Counted from the first letter of the stretch, positions 1-7,940 are shown. The stretch: DNA of 13,448 nt from an uncultured Prevotellaceae bacterium (GCA_946405695.1 CAMJIA010000046.1:1-13448), one strand, 5' to 3'. Numbers and translations are program-made. Notes: generated by a model not told the origin, from the letters alone.

Positions 1-1703
1 CTCATCTCGCCACGCTGGCCGTCCTCTGTGGCGTTGTTCCACAGGATGGTGACATTCTGAGCGCGTTGCAGCAGACGGTGGAAATAGTAGGCGTAGATGC
101 TGACCTTGTTCTCGACGGTGGTGAGCTCGTAGGCCTGACGGATGCTGTGGGGAATGAACGAACTGTCGTTGACGCCCTTGGGCATGTTGCCCTCGTTGCA
201 GCTGAGCAGCAGCACGTGGTCGAAGTCGAGGTTACGGGTTTCCAGGACGCCCATCACCTGAAGACCCTCGGCAGGCTCGCCGTGGAAGGGAATGGAGGTC
301 TGCTGGATGAGCTGGGTGACCAGGCGTTGCAGGGTGCTGTCGGTGACTTGCAGGTCGCCGCTTTCCTGCAGGGCATTCAGGCGGTTGACGAGGGTGTAGG
401 CGCGGAACAGCGACTCCTGGAAGAGAGGGTCGGAGAGACCTGCCGGAGAAACGTCGGGAGTGGTGTCGGCGTCGGGGCTGGCGGCTGCTGCTATCTGGCG
501 CAGGAGATGGAGAAGGGGCTGACTGTCGTCGGTGAGGTAGCGGTAGTACGGATGACGACGGAAGGCGCGTACCAGTCGGGGCGTCTTTCCACCCAGTACC
601 ATGTCGTAGTAGCACTGGATAAAGGAGGCTATGGGTGTCTGCGACAAGGGGTAGCCCGTGGTGATATTCACCTTCTCTACTTCGTCGGGCAGGCTGTGGA
701 TGACGGTGGGCAGCAGGTTCTCGTTGCAGAGGACGATGGCTGTGCGGCGCCCCTTGTCGATGCGCTGTTGGTTCAGCCAACTGCTGACATAGCGTGTCTG
801 GATATGCTCGGTAGGTGCAGAGATATAGGTGATATCCTTGGGTTTCTTGAAGTTCTTGTAGATGTCATCGGCGCTGCTGTCCAGCTCGTTGGGGAAGGCG
901 TGCAGGTATTGGGCGATGTAGTGACCAGCCTCGTGCCCCTGCATATAGTAGTCGTCGAAGTCCCAATAGAAGTGGGCCTTGCCGGCCTTCTGGAGTTCAG
1001 AAAAGAGCTGCTGCTCCACCTTCTGCAGCAGGTTGAAGCCCACAAAGAGGTAGCGGTCGTAAGGGAAACCCGCTGGAGAAACAGCGGGAGTAGTGGTTTT
1101 GATGGTGGAGGTGACAACGGAGCGGTAGAGAGCGCCTTCGTAGGCGAGGTTCTGTGCTGTGAGACGGCGGTTGAAGTCGTGGTAGATGTCGGCCAGATGA
1201 CTCCAGAGACGCAGGAAGCGCTGTTTGAGTTCCGTCTCGTGCTCCTCCGTGAAATGGCTGAAGAAGTGGCGTAGCAATTCCCGCTGTTCGTCGGTGAGAT
1301 AGCTCAGGTCGTCGAGCTCGTGGATGTCGCGCAGATTGGCGAAGACGTGGTCGGCATCGGCCATGTTCTTATCGATGTCGTCGAAGTCGCTGATGAGTAG
1401 CTGGCCCCAGCCAAAGAACTTGTCGAGGGTCTCCTCAGAGCCTGTATATTGACGGAAGGACTGGTAGAGGTCACAGACCAGTTTGATAGGGTCGGCGACA
1501 TGCAGCGCAGACTGCTGGCGGAAGAGTTCGCTGATGGTGATATAGGCAGGGCTCCAGAGGGGTTTGCCTTGCGACAGACGGGCCAAGTGCTCGTTGAGGA
1601 ACAGCGAGGCACGCTTGTTGGGGAACACCACCGCTGTGCGCGACAGGTTGGTGCCATATTTGCTGACGATGTCTTCTGCGACGTATTCTAAGAAACTCTT
1701 CAT
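1..1703 (-). CDS. addB: AddB-like PD-(D/E)XK nuclease family protein (3' end cut by window edge)
   Basis: Probable second subunit of an AddAB/RecBCD-type helicase-nuclease that resects double-strand DNA breaks for RecA loading. The reading frame is open from the ATG at 1703 to the window edge (567 codons), so the C-terminal half, where the nuclease domain of this family lies, is not visible. The N-terminus has a VVFPNKRA motif near residues 25-32, typical of the helicase-like N-terminal fold of Bacteroidetes AddB-like proteins. Later segments such as YLFVGFNLLQKVEQQLF (near residue 217) and GVLETRNLDFDHVLLLSCNEG (in the last third visible) also fit AddB; the latter resembles a helicase motif V region. 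It starts 10 nt after the addA-like gene ends, so the two are very likely co-transcribed. Two copies of a TTPxVSPAG-coding hairpin element interrupt it. The family call rests on recognisable motifs plus the AddA neighbour; without the nuclease motif the call is good but incomplete. Confidence 0.85.
   Translation of the reverse strand, partial: MKSFLEYVAEDIVSKYGTNLSRTAVVFPNKRASLFLNEHLARLSQGKPLWSPAYITISELFRQQSALHVADPIKLVCDLYQSFRQYTGSEETLDKFFGWGQLLISDFDDIDKNMADADHVFANLRDIHELDDLSYLTDEQRELLRHFFSHFTEEHETELKQRFLRLWSHLADIYHDFNRRLTAQNLAYEGALYRSVVTSTIKTTTPAVSPAGFPYDRYLFVGFNLLQKVEQQLFSELQKAGKAHFYWDFDDYYMQGHEAGHYIAQYLHAFPNELDSSADDIYKNFKKPKDITYISAPTEHIQTRYVSSWLNQQRIDKGRRTAIVLCNENLLPTVIHSLPDEVEKVNITTGYPLSQTPIASFIQCYYDMVLGGKTPRLVRAFRRHPYYRYLTDDSQPLLHLLRQIAAAASPDADTTPDVSPAGLSDPLFQESLFRAYTLVNRLNALQESGDLQVTDSTLQRLVTQLIQQTSIPFHGEPAEGLQVMGVLETRNLDFDHVLLLSCNEGNMPKGVNDSSFIPHSIRQAYELTTVENKVSIYAYYFHRLLQRAQNVTILWNNATEDGQRGEM
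439..466 (-). repeat. Coding palindromic element, copy 1 (in addB)
   Basis: On the minus strand this stretch codes for TTPDVSPAG inside the AddB-like protein. Arms at 439-445 and 452-458 flank a GAGAAA loop (plus strand) and pair at five Watson-Crick positions with one G-T wobble and one mismatch. The flank AGTGGTG after the second arm matches the flank of the other copies. This is the most diverged copy. Confidence 0.6.
1069..1096 (-). repeat. Coding palindromic element, copy 2 (in addB)
   Basis: Plus-strand arms CCCGCTG (1069-1075) and CAGCGGG (1082-1088) form a perfect 7-bp stem around the loop GAGAAA, followed by the shared flank AGTAGTGG. On the coding strand it reads TTPAVSPAG at about residues 204-212, immediately before the conserved YDRYLFVGFN segment, which suggests insertion in a surface linker. 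Same frame and orientation as the copies in addA. Confidence 0.75.
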
Positions 1704-1705
1704 AC

Positions 1706-1726
1706 AATAACCGTTAACCAATAACC
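1706..1726 (-). repeat. Three tandem heptamers at the addA/addB junction
   Basis: On the minus strand the bases 1726-1706 are three 7-nt units: GGTTATT, GGTTAAC, GGTTATT. Units 1 and 3 are identical and unit 2 differs in its last two bases. The array contains the last codons and the TAA stop of the addA-like gene (1714-1716) and ends 2 nt before the addB ATG. No Shine-Dalgarno sequence is present, so this is effectively the whole translation initiation region of addB. Confidence 0.6.
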
Positions 1727-4700
1727 TCTTCAATCTTATTGCTGTAAACATACCACAGCCAACCCTTCACATTCGGATGCCCCATCTGCTGTAGCAGCTG
1801 CATATATTCGCGAACCTGGTCTAAGTATTCGGGCTTCGGACTGCCGAACTTGAAATCAACGACGTGGGTCTCTTTGCCGTCTGTCATGACGCGGTCAGGA
1901 CGGCGCTCCACAACCTCGTTCTGTTCGTTGAGACGAAGGATGCTGCACTCGTTGAATAGCTGCCAGCGGTCAGAGAACCACTCTTTCACACGACGGTCTT
2001 CCAGTCTTTTGTGAAGCATGGCCGTGAGCTTGTTTGCTGTCACCTCGTCGTCGTAGAGTACCCCGTCGTATTGCAACTGGCGCAGGGCCGTGTCGATGTC
2101 TGACGTGGTGCGGATGGTCGAGAATATCTCATGGAGTACACAACCCATCTTGATGTAGCTGGGCGATTCCTGCGGGTCGTCATTGCCCGTGATGAAGTCG
2201 CGGCTCTTATTGCTCTGCTTAAACTCCGTCTTGGCGGGGAAGGTCTTGATGGTGATGGCCTCAGGAGTGACGGGAGCAAGGAAGGGATTGGAGGGACCCG
2301 TCGGAGAAGCGACGGGCGTAGTGGCCGCGTCCTTTGGAGAAGCAACGGGAGTAGTGGCCGCGTCCTTTGGAGAAGCAACGGGAGTAGTGGTGCCGTAGGT
2401 GAAGAGGAGCGGGGCCTTTTCGTCTGTTTCACCACTGAGTGTGCTGTTGTCCAATTGCAGGTTGGGCAGTACTTTCTCGATGAGTGCTGAGCGGTTGGAC
2501 TTGCTGCCACGCAGGCCAATGACAAAGAGGCTGTGGGCGGCACGTGTGAAGGCAACATAAAGGAGGTTGAGGTTGTCGACGATATTCTGCAGGTGTTCGT
2601 CGAGGTAGTCATGCTCGTAGATGGTGCCTCGCATCTGATTGCTGCTGAAGTCGATGGGTGCGATGGGCAGTGCGTCGAAAGGAGCCTCGTTGGGTTCGCA
2701 CCACAAGACATCCGGCATCTCCAGACGCCAGTCGCAGAAGGGAATGAGGACATGATTGAACTCCAGACCCTTACTCTTGTGGATGGATAGAATGCGAATG
2801 CCGTCAGTGGCATCGCTCTGAATGGTCTTGCTGCCAATGCTGTCGTCCCATTCTCTGAGGAAGGCGTCGATGTCGCTGGAGTGGTCTTGCACAAACATGT
2901 TCAGCTGGTCGTAGAACGCACAGAGGTAGGCGCTCTGCTCGTTCAGGCGCTCAAGCAGGAAGATGCTGTAGAGACGTTCTACCAACTCATAGAGCGGCAA
3001 TTGGCGCAGTTCGTCGAGGTGGCTGACGAAGGCATCGGGGAGGAGTGCGTCCAGCGGGCGGTCCTTGATGAGCAGCTCGTTCTCAGCGATAGAATCGCTG
3101 AGCACACTGTGGTGGTAGAGCTTGACGATGGTGGCCTTGGCCAGCAGGTCGTCGGGGTGTGTCAGCAGGTGGAGAGCCTGGGTCAGCAGGCACAGCGTCA
3201 CGGAGGAATCCAGTCGGAAAGCCTCGTCACTGATGATGCGTACATCGGGCAAGTGTTCCTCGAAATAGGCGGCAACCAGTGGGATGTGTTTATTGGTGCG
3301 CACCAGAATGGCGATGTCACGGGGTGTTGCTCCTTGTTCCATTAGTTGGCGGATAGTGTCCACCAGTGTCGCCATCGTTTCCTCCTGATAGTCCTTGTCT
3401 GGCAACAGCCGAACCTCTACATAGCCTTCTGCAGGTCGCTTTTCGGGAACCTTTTGGGCTACGTCGGCATAGGCGCGGAGCAGTTGCTGGGCACCTTCCG
3501 GATATTCCTCGTGCTGACTCTCGTATTCCTGACGGGCGGCTTCTATGAAGAACGCATTATTGAAATCGATGATATGACGTGAGGAACGCCAGTTGATCTC
3601 CAACGGCTGGATGTCCATCATCTCCTCGCTATGTGGGAACTCGCGGTCAATGGCGTTGAGCAGTCGCCAGTCGCCCGAACGCCAGCGGTAGATGCTCTGC
3701 TTGACGTCGCCAACAATCAGATTCTCTGAATCTTGGTGACTCATGCACTCCTGGAGCAAGACTTTGAAGTTCTGCCACTGGACGGTACTGGTGTCCTGGA
3801 ACTCGTCAATCATGATATGTTCCAGTTGGGTGCCAATCTTCTCGAAAATGAACGGTGAGTCGCTATGGCTGATGAGTGCGTGCAACAACTGCTGGGTGTC
3901 GCTGAGCAGGAAACGGTTGGCTTCGTCGTTGAGCTGGCGCACCTTGTCCTCGATGCTACCCAGCAGACGCAGCTGACTGAGGTGGCGCAGGGTGAGGTCG
4001 GCAGACTGGTAGAGACGGTATTGCTGTGGGCGGTCGTCCATAGCATGACCCAGCAGCGGAATGAGCGTTGACTCAGCAACGGCATGAACCAGTTCCTGAC
4101 GTTTACACTTCTTGGAATACCATTTGGCAGGGTCCTCACGACAGTCGCAGACGCGTTGGCCAACGATGCTCTCGTCCATCACACCATTCTGCAGCTTTAC
4201 AAAGAAACTATAGATGCCCGTACGACCGTAGGCCAGATCATCGACCGTGATTCCTTCACCTTCGAGAGCGTCGAAGAAGCTGGTGGCATACTGTTGCATG
4301 CGCTCCAGGGCATTCTTGCGAATCTGGCGTAGCTGTTGGCTGTAACTTTCGATGAAGCCCTTCTCCTGCATCTTCTCGCGGATAGCCTTGGCGTTCTCCT
4401 TGTAATAGTCGCGGAAGATGGTACGTCCGAACTGCTTCACCTGTCCGATGATGTTCCACGAATGGTCGTCGCTGATCTTCTCCATGATATAGCTGAGCAG
4501 CCATTGTAACATCACGTCGGTATGTGTCAATGCATCGATGAGCTGGTCGACAGCCTGTTCTTCTACCTGACTATCGTTCAAGGAGATACGCAAGTTGGCG
4601 GTCAGGTCGAGTTCACGGGCCAGATTGCGTAATACGCTCTGGAAGAAGGTGTCGATGGTCTCTACGCGGAAGTAGTTGTAGTTGTGGAGCAGCAGATGAA

Positions 4701-4983
4701 GGGCAAGGCCTGCATTCTTGGTGACGATGGGACGTGGAAGTCCTGTCTCCGTGAGGATACGGTCCATATAGGCACTGGAGTCAGGGAGGTCCTGCCAGAT
4801 GCCATACAACTGGCTGAGTATGCGCATCTTCATCTCTTCCGTTGCCTTGTTAGTGAAGGTAACGGCAAGGATGTTACGATAGCTGGTAGGGTTCTCTATC
4901 AGCAACTTGATGTATTCCACGGCCAGTGTAAAGGTCTTACCAGAACCTGCACTGGCCTTATAAACAGTGAGCGGTTTTACCAT
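1714..4983 (-). CDS. addA: AddA-like UvrD-family helicase-nuclease
   Basis: ATP-dependent 3'-5' helicase with a fused nuclease, acting with AddB in cytoplasmic double-strand break resection. All superfamily 1 motifs are visible in 1089 residues: Walker A ASAGSGKT (10-17), Ia AVTFTNKA (40-47), II IDEFQDTS (392-399), III GDVKQSIYRWR (425-435), IV INWRSSRHI (463-471), V SIHKSKGLEF (733-742) and VI LYVAFTRA (808-815). The C-terminal PD-(D/E)XK nuclease looks intact: His951 in GCVLHEIF, Asp1030, the VVDFK motif (1041-1045) and QVREY (1056-1060). This fused layout separates it from plain UvrD/PcrA. Its ATG lies in a 7-nt overlap with the stop of the upstream barrel gene (ATGGTAA), so its translation is probably coupled. 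The linker between helicase and nuclease (866-896) carries three tandem TTPVASP repeats. RecB is the alternative name, but the AddB-like neighbour favours AddA. Confidence 0.93.
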   Translation of the reverse strand: MVKPLTVYKASAGSGKTFTLAVEYIKLLIENPTSYRNILAVTFTNKATEEMKMRILSQLYGIWQDLPDSSAYMDRILTETGLPRPIVTKNAGLALHLLLHNYNYFRVETIDTFFQSVLRNLARELDLTANLRISLNDSQVEEQAVDQLIDALTHTDVMLQWLLSYIMEKISDDHSWNIIGQVKQFGRTIFRDYYKENAKAIREKMQEKGFIESYSQQLRQIRKNALERMQQYATSFFDALEGEGITVDDLAYGRTGIYSFFVKLQNGVMDESIVGQRVCDCREDPAKWYSKKCKRQELVHAVAESTLIPLLGHAMDDRPQQYRLYQSADLTLRHLSQLRLLGSIEDKVRQLNDEANRFLLSDTQQLLHALISHSDSPFIFEKIGTQLEHIMIDEFQDTSTVQWQNFKVLLQECMSHQDSENLIVGDVKQSIYRWRSGDWRLLNAIDREFPHSEEMMDIQPLEINWRSSRHIIDFNNAFFIEAARQEYESQHEEYPEGAQQLLRAYADVAQKVPEKRPAEGYVEVRLLPDKDYQEETMATLVDTIRQLMEQGATPRDIAILVRTNKHIPLVAAYFEEHLPDVRIISDEAFRLDSSVTLCLLTQALHLLTHPDDLLAKATIVKLYHHSVLSDSIAENELLIKDRPLDALLPDAFVSHLDELRQLPLYELVERLYSIFLLERLNEQSAYLCAFYDQLNMFVQDHSSDIDAFLREWDDSIGSKTIQSDATDGIRILSIHKSKGLEFNHVLIPFCDWRLEMPDVLWCEPNEAPFDALPIAPIDFSSNQMRGTIYEHDYLDEHLQNIVDNLNLLYVAFTRAAHSLFVIGLRGSKSNRSALIEKVLPNLQLDNSTLSGETDEKAPLLFTYGTTTPVASPKDAATTPVASPKDAATTPVASPTGPSNPFLAPVTPEAITIKTFPAKTEFKQSNKSRDFITGNDDPQESPSYIKMGCVLHEIFSTIRTTSDIDTALRQLQYDGVLYDDEVTANKLTAMLHKRLEDRRVKEWFSDRWQLFNECSILRLNEQNEVVERRPDRVMTDGKETHVVDFKFGSPKPEYLDQVREYMQLLQQMGHPNVKGWLWYVYSNKIEEVIG
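2297..2390 (-). repeat. 33-bp tandem array of the coding palindromic element, copies 3-5 (in addA)
   Basis: Three copies with an exact 33-bp period (the loop GAGAAG starts at 2304, 2337 and 2370). The copy at 2297-2316 has a perfect stem, CCCGTCG / CGACGGG. The other two are near identical to each other, with arms CCTTTG / CAACGG that pair with one mismatch. Each unit adds 11 residues, so the protein reads TTPVASPKDAA twice and then TTPVASPTG (residues 866-896). The frame and orientation match the two copies in addB. The array sits between helicase motif VI and the nuclease domain, so copy number can change without breaking either fold. Confidence 0.9.
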
Positions 4984-6983
4984 CTGCGGAATAGTTCTAT
5001 AGTGAATTTACAACCAAAGCTTTGAAAGCTGGTATTCAGAAAACTGGTAAAGAAGCCTGTCGAGAAATAGCGGTTCTGGAAACCATAGCCGATTTCGAAA
5101 TAAGGTCGCGTGTTTTCGATGGACAACGCACTCAGATAGATACGCTCTGTTTCGACGATACGTCCAACGAGAGGTACCCAGGATAGCATGAGCAGGGGAG
5201 AGTCGTACGACACATGACCACGCACGTAGTAGTTGGACTCGTTGTACCAGCGGCTGTCAACCAGTTGGAACTGTCCTGCCCAGTCATCTTCCCAACCTGT
5301 CGCCAAGTTATTGTCGTGGAAGTTGGCATAGTCTACGAAATAATCTGTACTGCGATGTGTATAGAATCCTGCACCTGCACGCATGTTCAGGATACGTACA
5401 CTCCTGTTCTGGTGTTTATAAGCCGCATCAAACTCCCAGCGTTCGTAGTTCAGGTTAGAGTGGAAGATATTGGGGATGCTGTGTTCGTAATTAGCGGTAA
5501 GCGTGGGACCTTTCTGCCAGGGACGCAGGTGAACGGATAACGATGGTGCAAAACTGTGGTAGCGGTTAGGGAGCCCCGCTTTGTCCATCTTGTCTGGGGC
5601 TACACTCCAGCGACGGTGATAGACAATACCGGTGGTGAACTCCAGCCAGTCGAAGGCTGCAATATGATTCGTGAGTTGCAAGTATTCGTTCTTGAATTCA
5701 GGCATGTCCACCGAATCGCCCATGACTATCTGGAAAGCATCAGAGAGTGTAGCGTTCGATGTGTGGTCACTATTAGCCCACTTTAACTCTACATAGCCGT
5801 TACGTTTGGGGTTGTAGGTCATACGAAGAGGAATGTCATAGTAGAATTGCTTCTTCTTAAAACTGTAACCAAACTTGGGATTAAGTGTTAGGTAGCGGTA
5901 CTGGTTCCAGGCATAGCGCAGACCAAAATCCAGTTTATACGATATGCCTGACGATGAACTGTAACCCATATACAATGGGTTCAGAAGTGGTGACACTTTT
6001 AGCGTGATATTCTCTGTCTGGGCTTCTTTGCTGCTCATTAGATGGTCGCCAACGAAATCCCATGCAGCATCTTTGATACGCGTGCTGCGCTTCTGAACAG
6101 TATCGGTCTCCTCTTCTTCCATCATATCCTTCTGAAAGTCTTTAAAGATACGCGCCTCCTCTTTATTTAACGGCACGGGACGTAGCTTTTTCATCAAGGC
6201 AAGGTCTTCAACATCGTTGAGGGAGTCGGGGAGTGTTACGGGACAATTAAAGTAAGATGAGACTTGTGCCGTAATATTGTTGCCCAAGAACTTGAATGTT
6301 GCATCTGTGGTACACTGATCGGGTAGTGGGCTCGTCGAGTTTCGCTGGCCCATCAGGATTCTGATTTTGAAACCAATCATGTCAAAATCTCCTTGAAAGT
6401 CAAAGGAGAGTATGCGTCCGGATGCAATGTCAACTGTGGCCTCGCCCTTAATCAAGCGGGTATTGCTGCTACGAGGACGGAACCTGACAATCGCATAACT
6501 ACCAACGTTGTTGACACGGTATTTGTAGAAGAAGCGGTTGGAGCGGTGAAAAGGCGAGAGAACACCGTCCGGATAGAGTTGAACAGCATAGAGATTGGGG
6601 GTGATCAACTCGAAGATGGACGGCATTACGTCGCGCTGATGGGGAATGGTACTGCAGTAAACCTGACGTTTGAAGTCGAAGTTACTGGCACCTTGATGTC
6701 TGAGTTTGGTGTAAGCCTCACCGATGTAGTCTCTGTCGCCTCTGGCAATGCTATACATGGTAGGAATAACCCATAGCAGCGCATTGCGACGCTTCGTGCT
6801 GATATGATACTTGATATACACATTTTTCTCGCCATCAATAATCCTCTCGGGGTGTGCATAATAATCCCACATGCGATTGATGAGCAAGGAATCTGCTCTA
6901 CGATTAGACGCATAACAAATACTGGACATGAGTGTCATCATGCCCAGTATCATTATCTGTAATATGTACCGTTTCTGATTCAC
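4977..6983 (-). CDS. Predicted outer-membrane beta-barrel protein, DUF5686-like
   Basis: 668-residue exported protein of unknown function. Residues 1-25 look like a signal peptide: basic NQKR start, hydrophobic stretch, and cleavage after CYA before SNRRAD; there is no lipobox. A mixed N-terminal half (to about residue 310) is followed by a long C-terminal region of alternating polar and aromatic strands (for example SGISYKLDFGLRYAWNQYRY), ending in Trp like many outer-membrane barrels. The segment around FRPRSSNTRLIKGEATVDIASGRIL resembles DUF5686-family proteins, but the carboxypeptidase-like regulatory domain often found at their N-terminus is absent; this family call is from memory of the pattern. 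The start is GTG at 6983. The next in-frame ATG (codon 11) would remove the basic n-region, so GTG is preferred. A full promoter match ends 5 nt upstream. It overlaps addA by 7 nt, an odd pairing of an envelope protein with DNA repair. Confidence 0.7.
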   Translation of the reverse strand: MNQKRYILQIMILGMMTLMSSICYASNRRADSLLINRMWDYYAHPERIIDGEKNVYIKYHISTKRRNALLWVIPTMYSIARGDRDYIGEAYTKLRHQGASNFDFKRQVYCSTIPHQRDVMPSIFELITPNLYAVQLYPDGVLSPFHRSNRFFYKYRVNNVGSYAIVRFRPRSSNTRLIKGEATVDIASGRILSFDFQGDFDMIGFKIRILMGQRNSTSPLPDQCTTDATFKFLGNNITAQVSSYFNCPVTLPDSLNDVEDLALMKKLRPVPLNKEEARIFKDFQKDMMEEEETDTVQKRSTRIKDAAWDFVGDHLMSSKEAQTENITLKVSPLLNPLYMGYSSSSGISYKLDFGLRYAWNQYRYLTLNPKFGYSFKKKQFYYDIPLRMTYNPKRNGYVELKWANSDHTSNATLSDAFQIVMGDSVDMPEFKNEYLQLTNHIAAFDWLEFTTGIVYHRRWSVAPDKMDKAGLPNRYHSFAPSLSVHLRPWQKGPTLTANYEHSIPNIFHSNLNYERWEFDAAYKHQNRSVRILNMRAGAGFYTHRSTDYFVDYANFHDNNLATGWEDDWAGQFQLVDSRWYNESNYYVRGHVSYDSPLLMLSWVPLVGRIVETERIYLSALSIENTRPYFEIGYGFQNRYFSTGFFTSFLNTSFQSFGCKFTIELFRRW

Positions 6984-6988
6984 GACCC

Positions 6989-7019
6989 CAAAAGTACAAA
7001 AAAAATCTGGAGTCGCAAA
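6989..7019 (-). promoter_or_regulatory. Bacteroidetes-type promoter for the barrel-addA-addB operon
   Basis: On the minus strand, TTTG (7019-7016) is followed after 19 nt by TACTTTTG (6996-6989). This is an exact match to the known Bacteroides primary-sigma pattern TTTG / 19-21 nt / TAnnTTTG. It occupies most of the 40-nt gap between rpoD and the barrel gene. The expected transcription start falls within a few bases of the GTG start codon at 6983. Confidence 0.7.
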
Positions 7020-7023
7020 ACAT

Positions 7024-7896
7024 TTAACCTAAATATTTCATCAAAATACGTGCATTACCAGAGTCGCGCAGCTTGGCAATGCTTTTCTCGCGAATCTGAC
7101 GGACGCGCTCACGGGTCAGACCCAACTGGTCACCAATCTCCTCAAGACCTTTCTCGTGACAACCGATACCGAAGCACTCGCGGATGATAGTAATCTCGCG
7201 CTCCTTGAGTACCTTCTGCAGTACGGTATTCAGTTCCTGAGCCATAGATTCGTGGTCAACCTGACGGTCGGTACGAGAGTCGTCACCAGAGGCCATTACG
7301 TCGAGCATACAGTTGTCCTCACCGTCCTGGAAAGGAGCATCGATAGAGACATGGTGACTATCTGCTTGCATAGACTGGGCAATCTTCTCCTCGTCCATAT
7401 TGGTGGCGTCGCTGAGTTCGCTGACAGATGGATGACGCTGGAACTCCTGCTCGAAGCGGTTAATCTCGTGACTGATCTTGTTCAGGCTGCCTACCTGGTT
7501 CAGGGGCAGACGAACGATACGGCTCTGCTCGGCAATGGCCTGCAGAATGCTCTGACGAATCCACCATACTGCGTATGAGATGAATTTGAAACCACGTGTT
7601 TCGTCAAATTTCTGTGCGGCCTTGATGAGGCCGATGTTACCCTCGTCAATCAAGTCAGTCAGCGTCAGTCCCTGATGCTGATACTGCTTGGCTACGGATA
7701 CCACGAATCGCAGGTTGGCAGTAACCAACTTGTCCTTGGCGCGCTCGCCTTCGGGACCGCCCTTGCGTATCTTCTGAGCCAGCTCGATTTCCTCGTCGAT
7801 GCTGATCAGTGGCGCACGGCCGATTTCCACCAGATACTTATCCAGTGCCTCACTAGAGCGATTCGTAATACTCTTCTGAATCTTTAATTGTCTCAT
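7024..7896 (-). CDS. rpoD: Primary RNA polymerase sigma factor (RpoD, sigma-ABfr type)
   Basis: Housekeeping sigma factor that directs RNA polymerase to -33/-7 promoters of Bacteroidetes. In 290 residues it has region 1.2 (about 14-48, SEALDKYLVEIGRAPLIS), region 2 (53-127, including NLRFVVSVAKQYQ, DLIDEGNIGLIKAAQKFDETRGFKF and YAVWWIRQSI), region 3 (about 130-207) and region 4 with its helix-turn-helix (251-275, LEEIGDQLGLTRERVRQIREK). There is no acidic region 1.1 and no long non-conserved insert, which is normal for the primary sigma factor of this phylum and explains the short length compared with about 600 residues in Escherichia coli. The ATG at 7896 is fixed by a strong AAGGAG six bases upstream. 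It has its own leader and candidate promoters and is followed by the promoter of the next operon, so it is probably monocistronic, though I see no terminator on either side. Confidence 0.97.
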   Translation of the reverse strand: MRQLKIQKSITNRSSEALDKYLVEIGRAPLISIDEEIELAQKIRKGGPEGERAKDKLVTANLRFVVSVAKQYQHQGLTLTDLIDEGNIGLIKAAQKFDETRGFKFISYAVWWIRQSILQAIAEQSRIVRLPLNQVGSLNKISHEINRFEQEFQRHPSVSELSDATNMDEEKIAQSMQADSHHVSIDAPFQDGEDNCMLDVMASGDDSRTDRQVDHESMAQELNTVLQKVLKEREITIIRECFGIGCHEKGLEEIGDQLGLTRERVRQIREKSIAKLRDSGNARILMKYLG

Positions 7897-7902
7897 GTTT
7901 TA

Positions 7903-7908
7903 CTCCTT
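7903..7908 (-). promoter_or_regulatory. Strong Shine-Dalgarno sequence of rpoD
   Basis: Minus-strand AAGGAG, followed by a six-base spacer (TAAAAC) and the rpoD ATG. It is a near-ideal ribosome binding site. The other junctions in the window that I checked have none, which is usual for Bacteroidetes, so it stands out. Confidence 0.75.
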
Positions 7909-7920
7909 AATTCCTTTCTA

Positions 7921-7940
7921 ACTACCTGATATTCAGTAGT
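7921..7940 (-). promoter_or_regulatory. Hairpin in the rpoD leader
   Basis: The minus strand forms ACTACTGA / TCAG(G)TAGT, an 8-bp stem with one bulged G and a three-base ATA loop. It lies 12 nt upstream of the Shine-Dalgarno sequence and close to the start expected from the nearer -7 box, so it could be the 5' end of the transcript. It is not followed by a T-run, so it is not a terminator. An mRNA-stabilising or regulatory role is only inferred. Confidence 0.45.

Noticed and set aside
66..1274. A 402-codon open frame on the plus strand opposite addB
   Set aside because: It lies fully antisense to the AddB-like coding frame, has a valine- and leucine-rich, low-diversity composition with no recognisable domain, and is explained by G/C-rich third positions of the real gene.
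2297..2390. Short direct repeats resembling a CRISPR array
   Set aside because: The units are directly adjacent without unique spacers and encode an in-frame peptide; no cas gene is nearby.
2040..2894. A 284-codon minus-strand frame inside addA
   Set aside because: It is a shifted frame of addA, with a Ser/Thr/Pro/Arg-rich composition typical of such shadows, while addA has complete motifs on both sides of it.
6984..7023. Terminator for rpoD in the T-rich gap
   Set aside because: The run of eight T has no stem before it and is better explained as the spacer of the promoter match.
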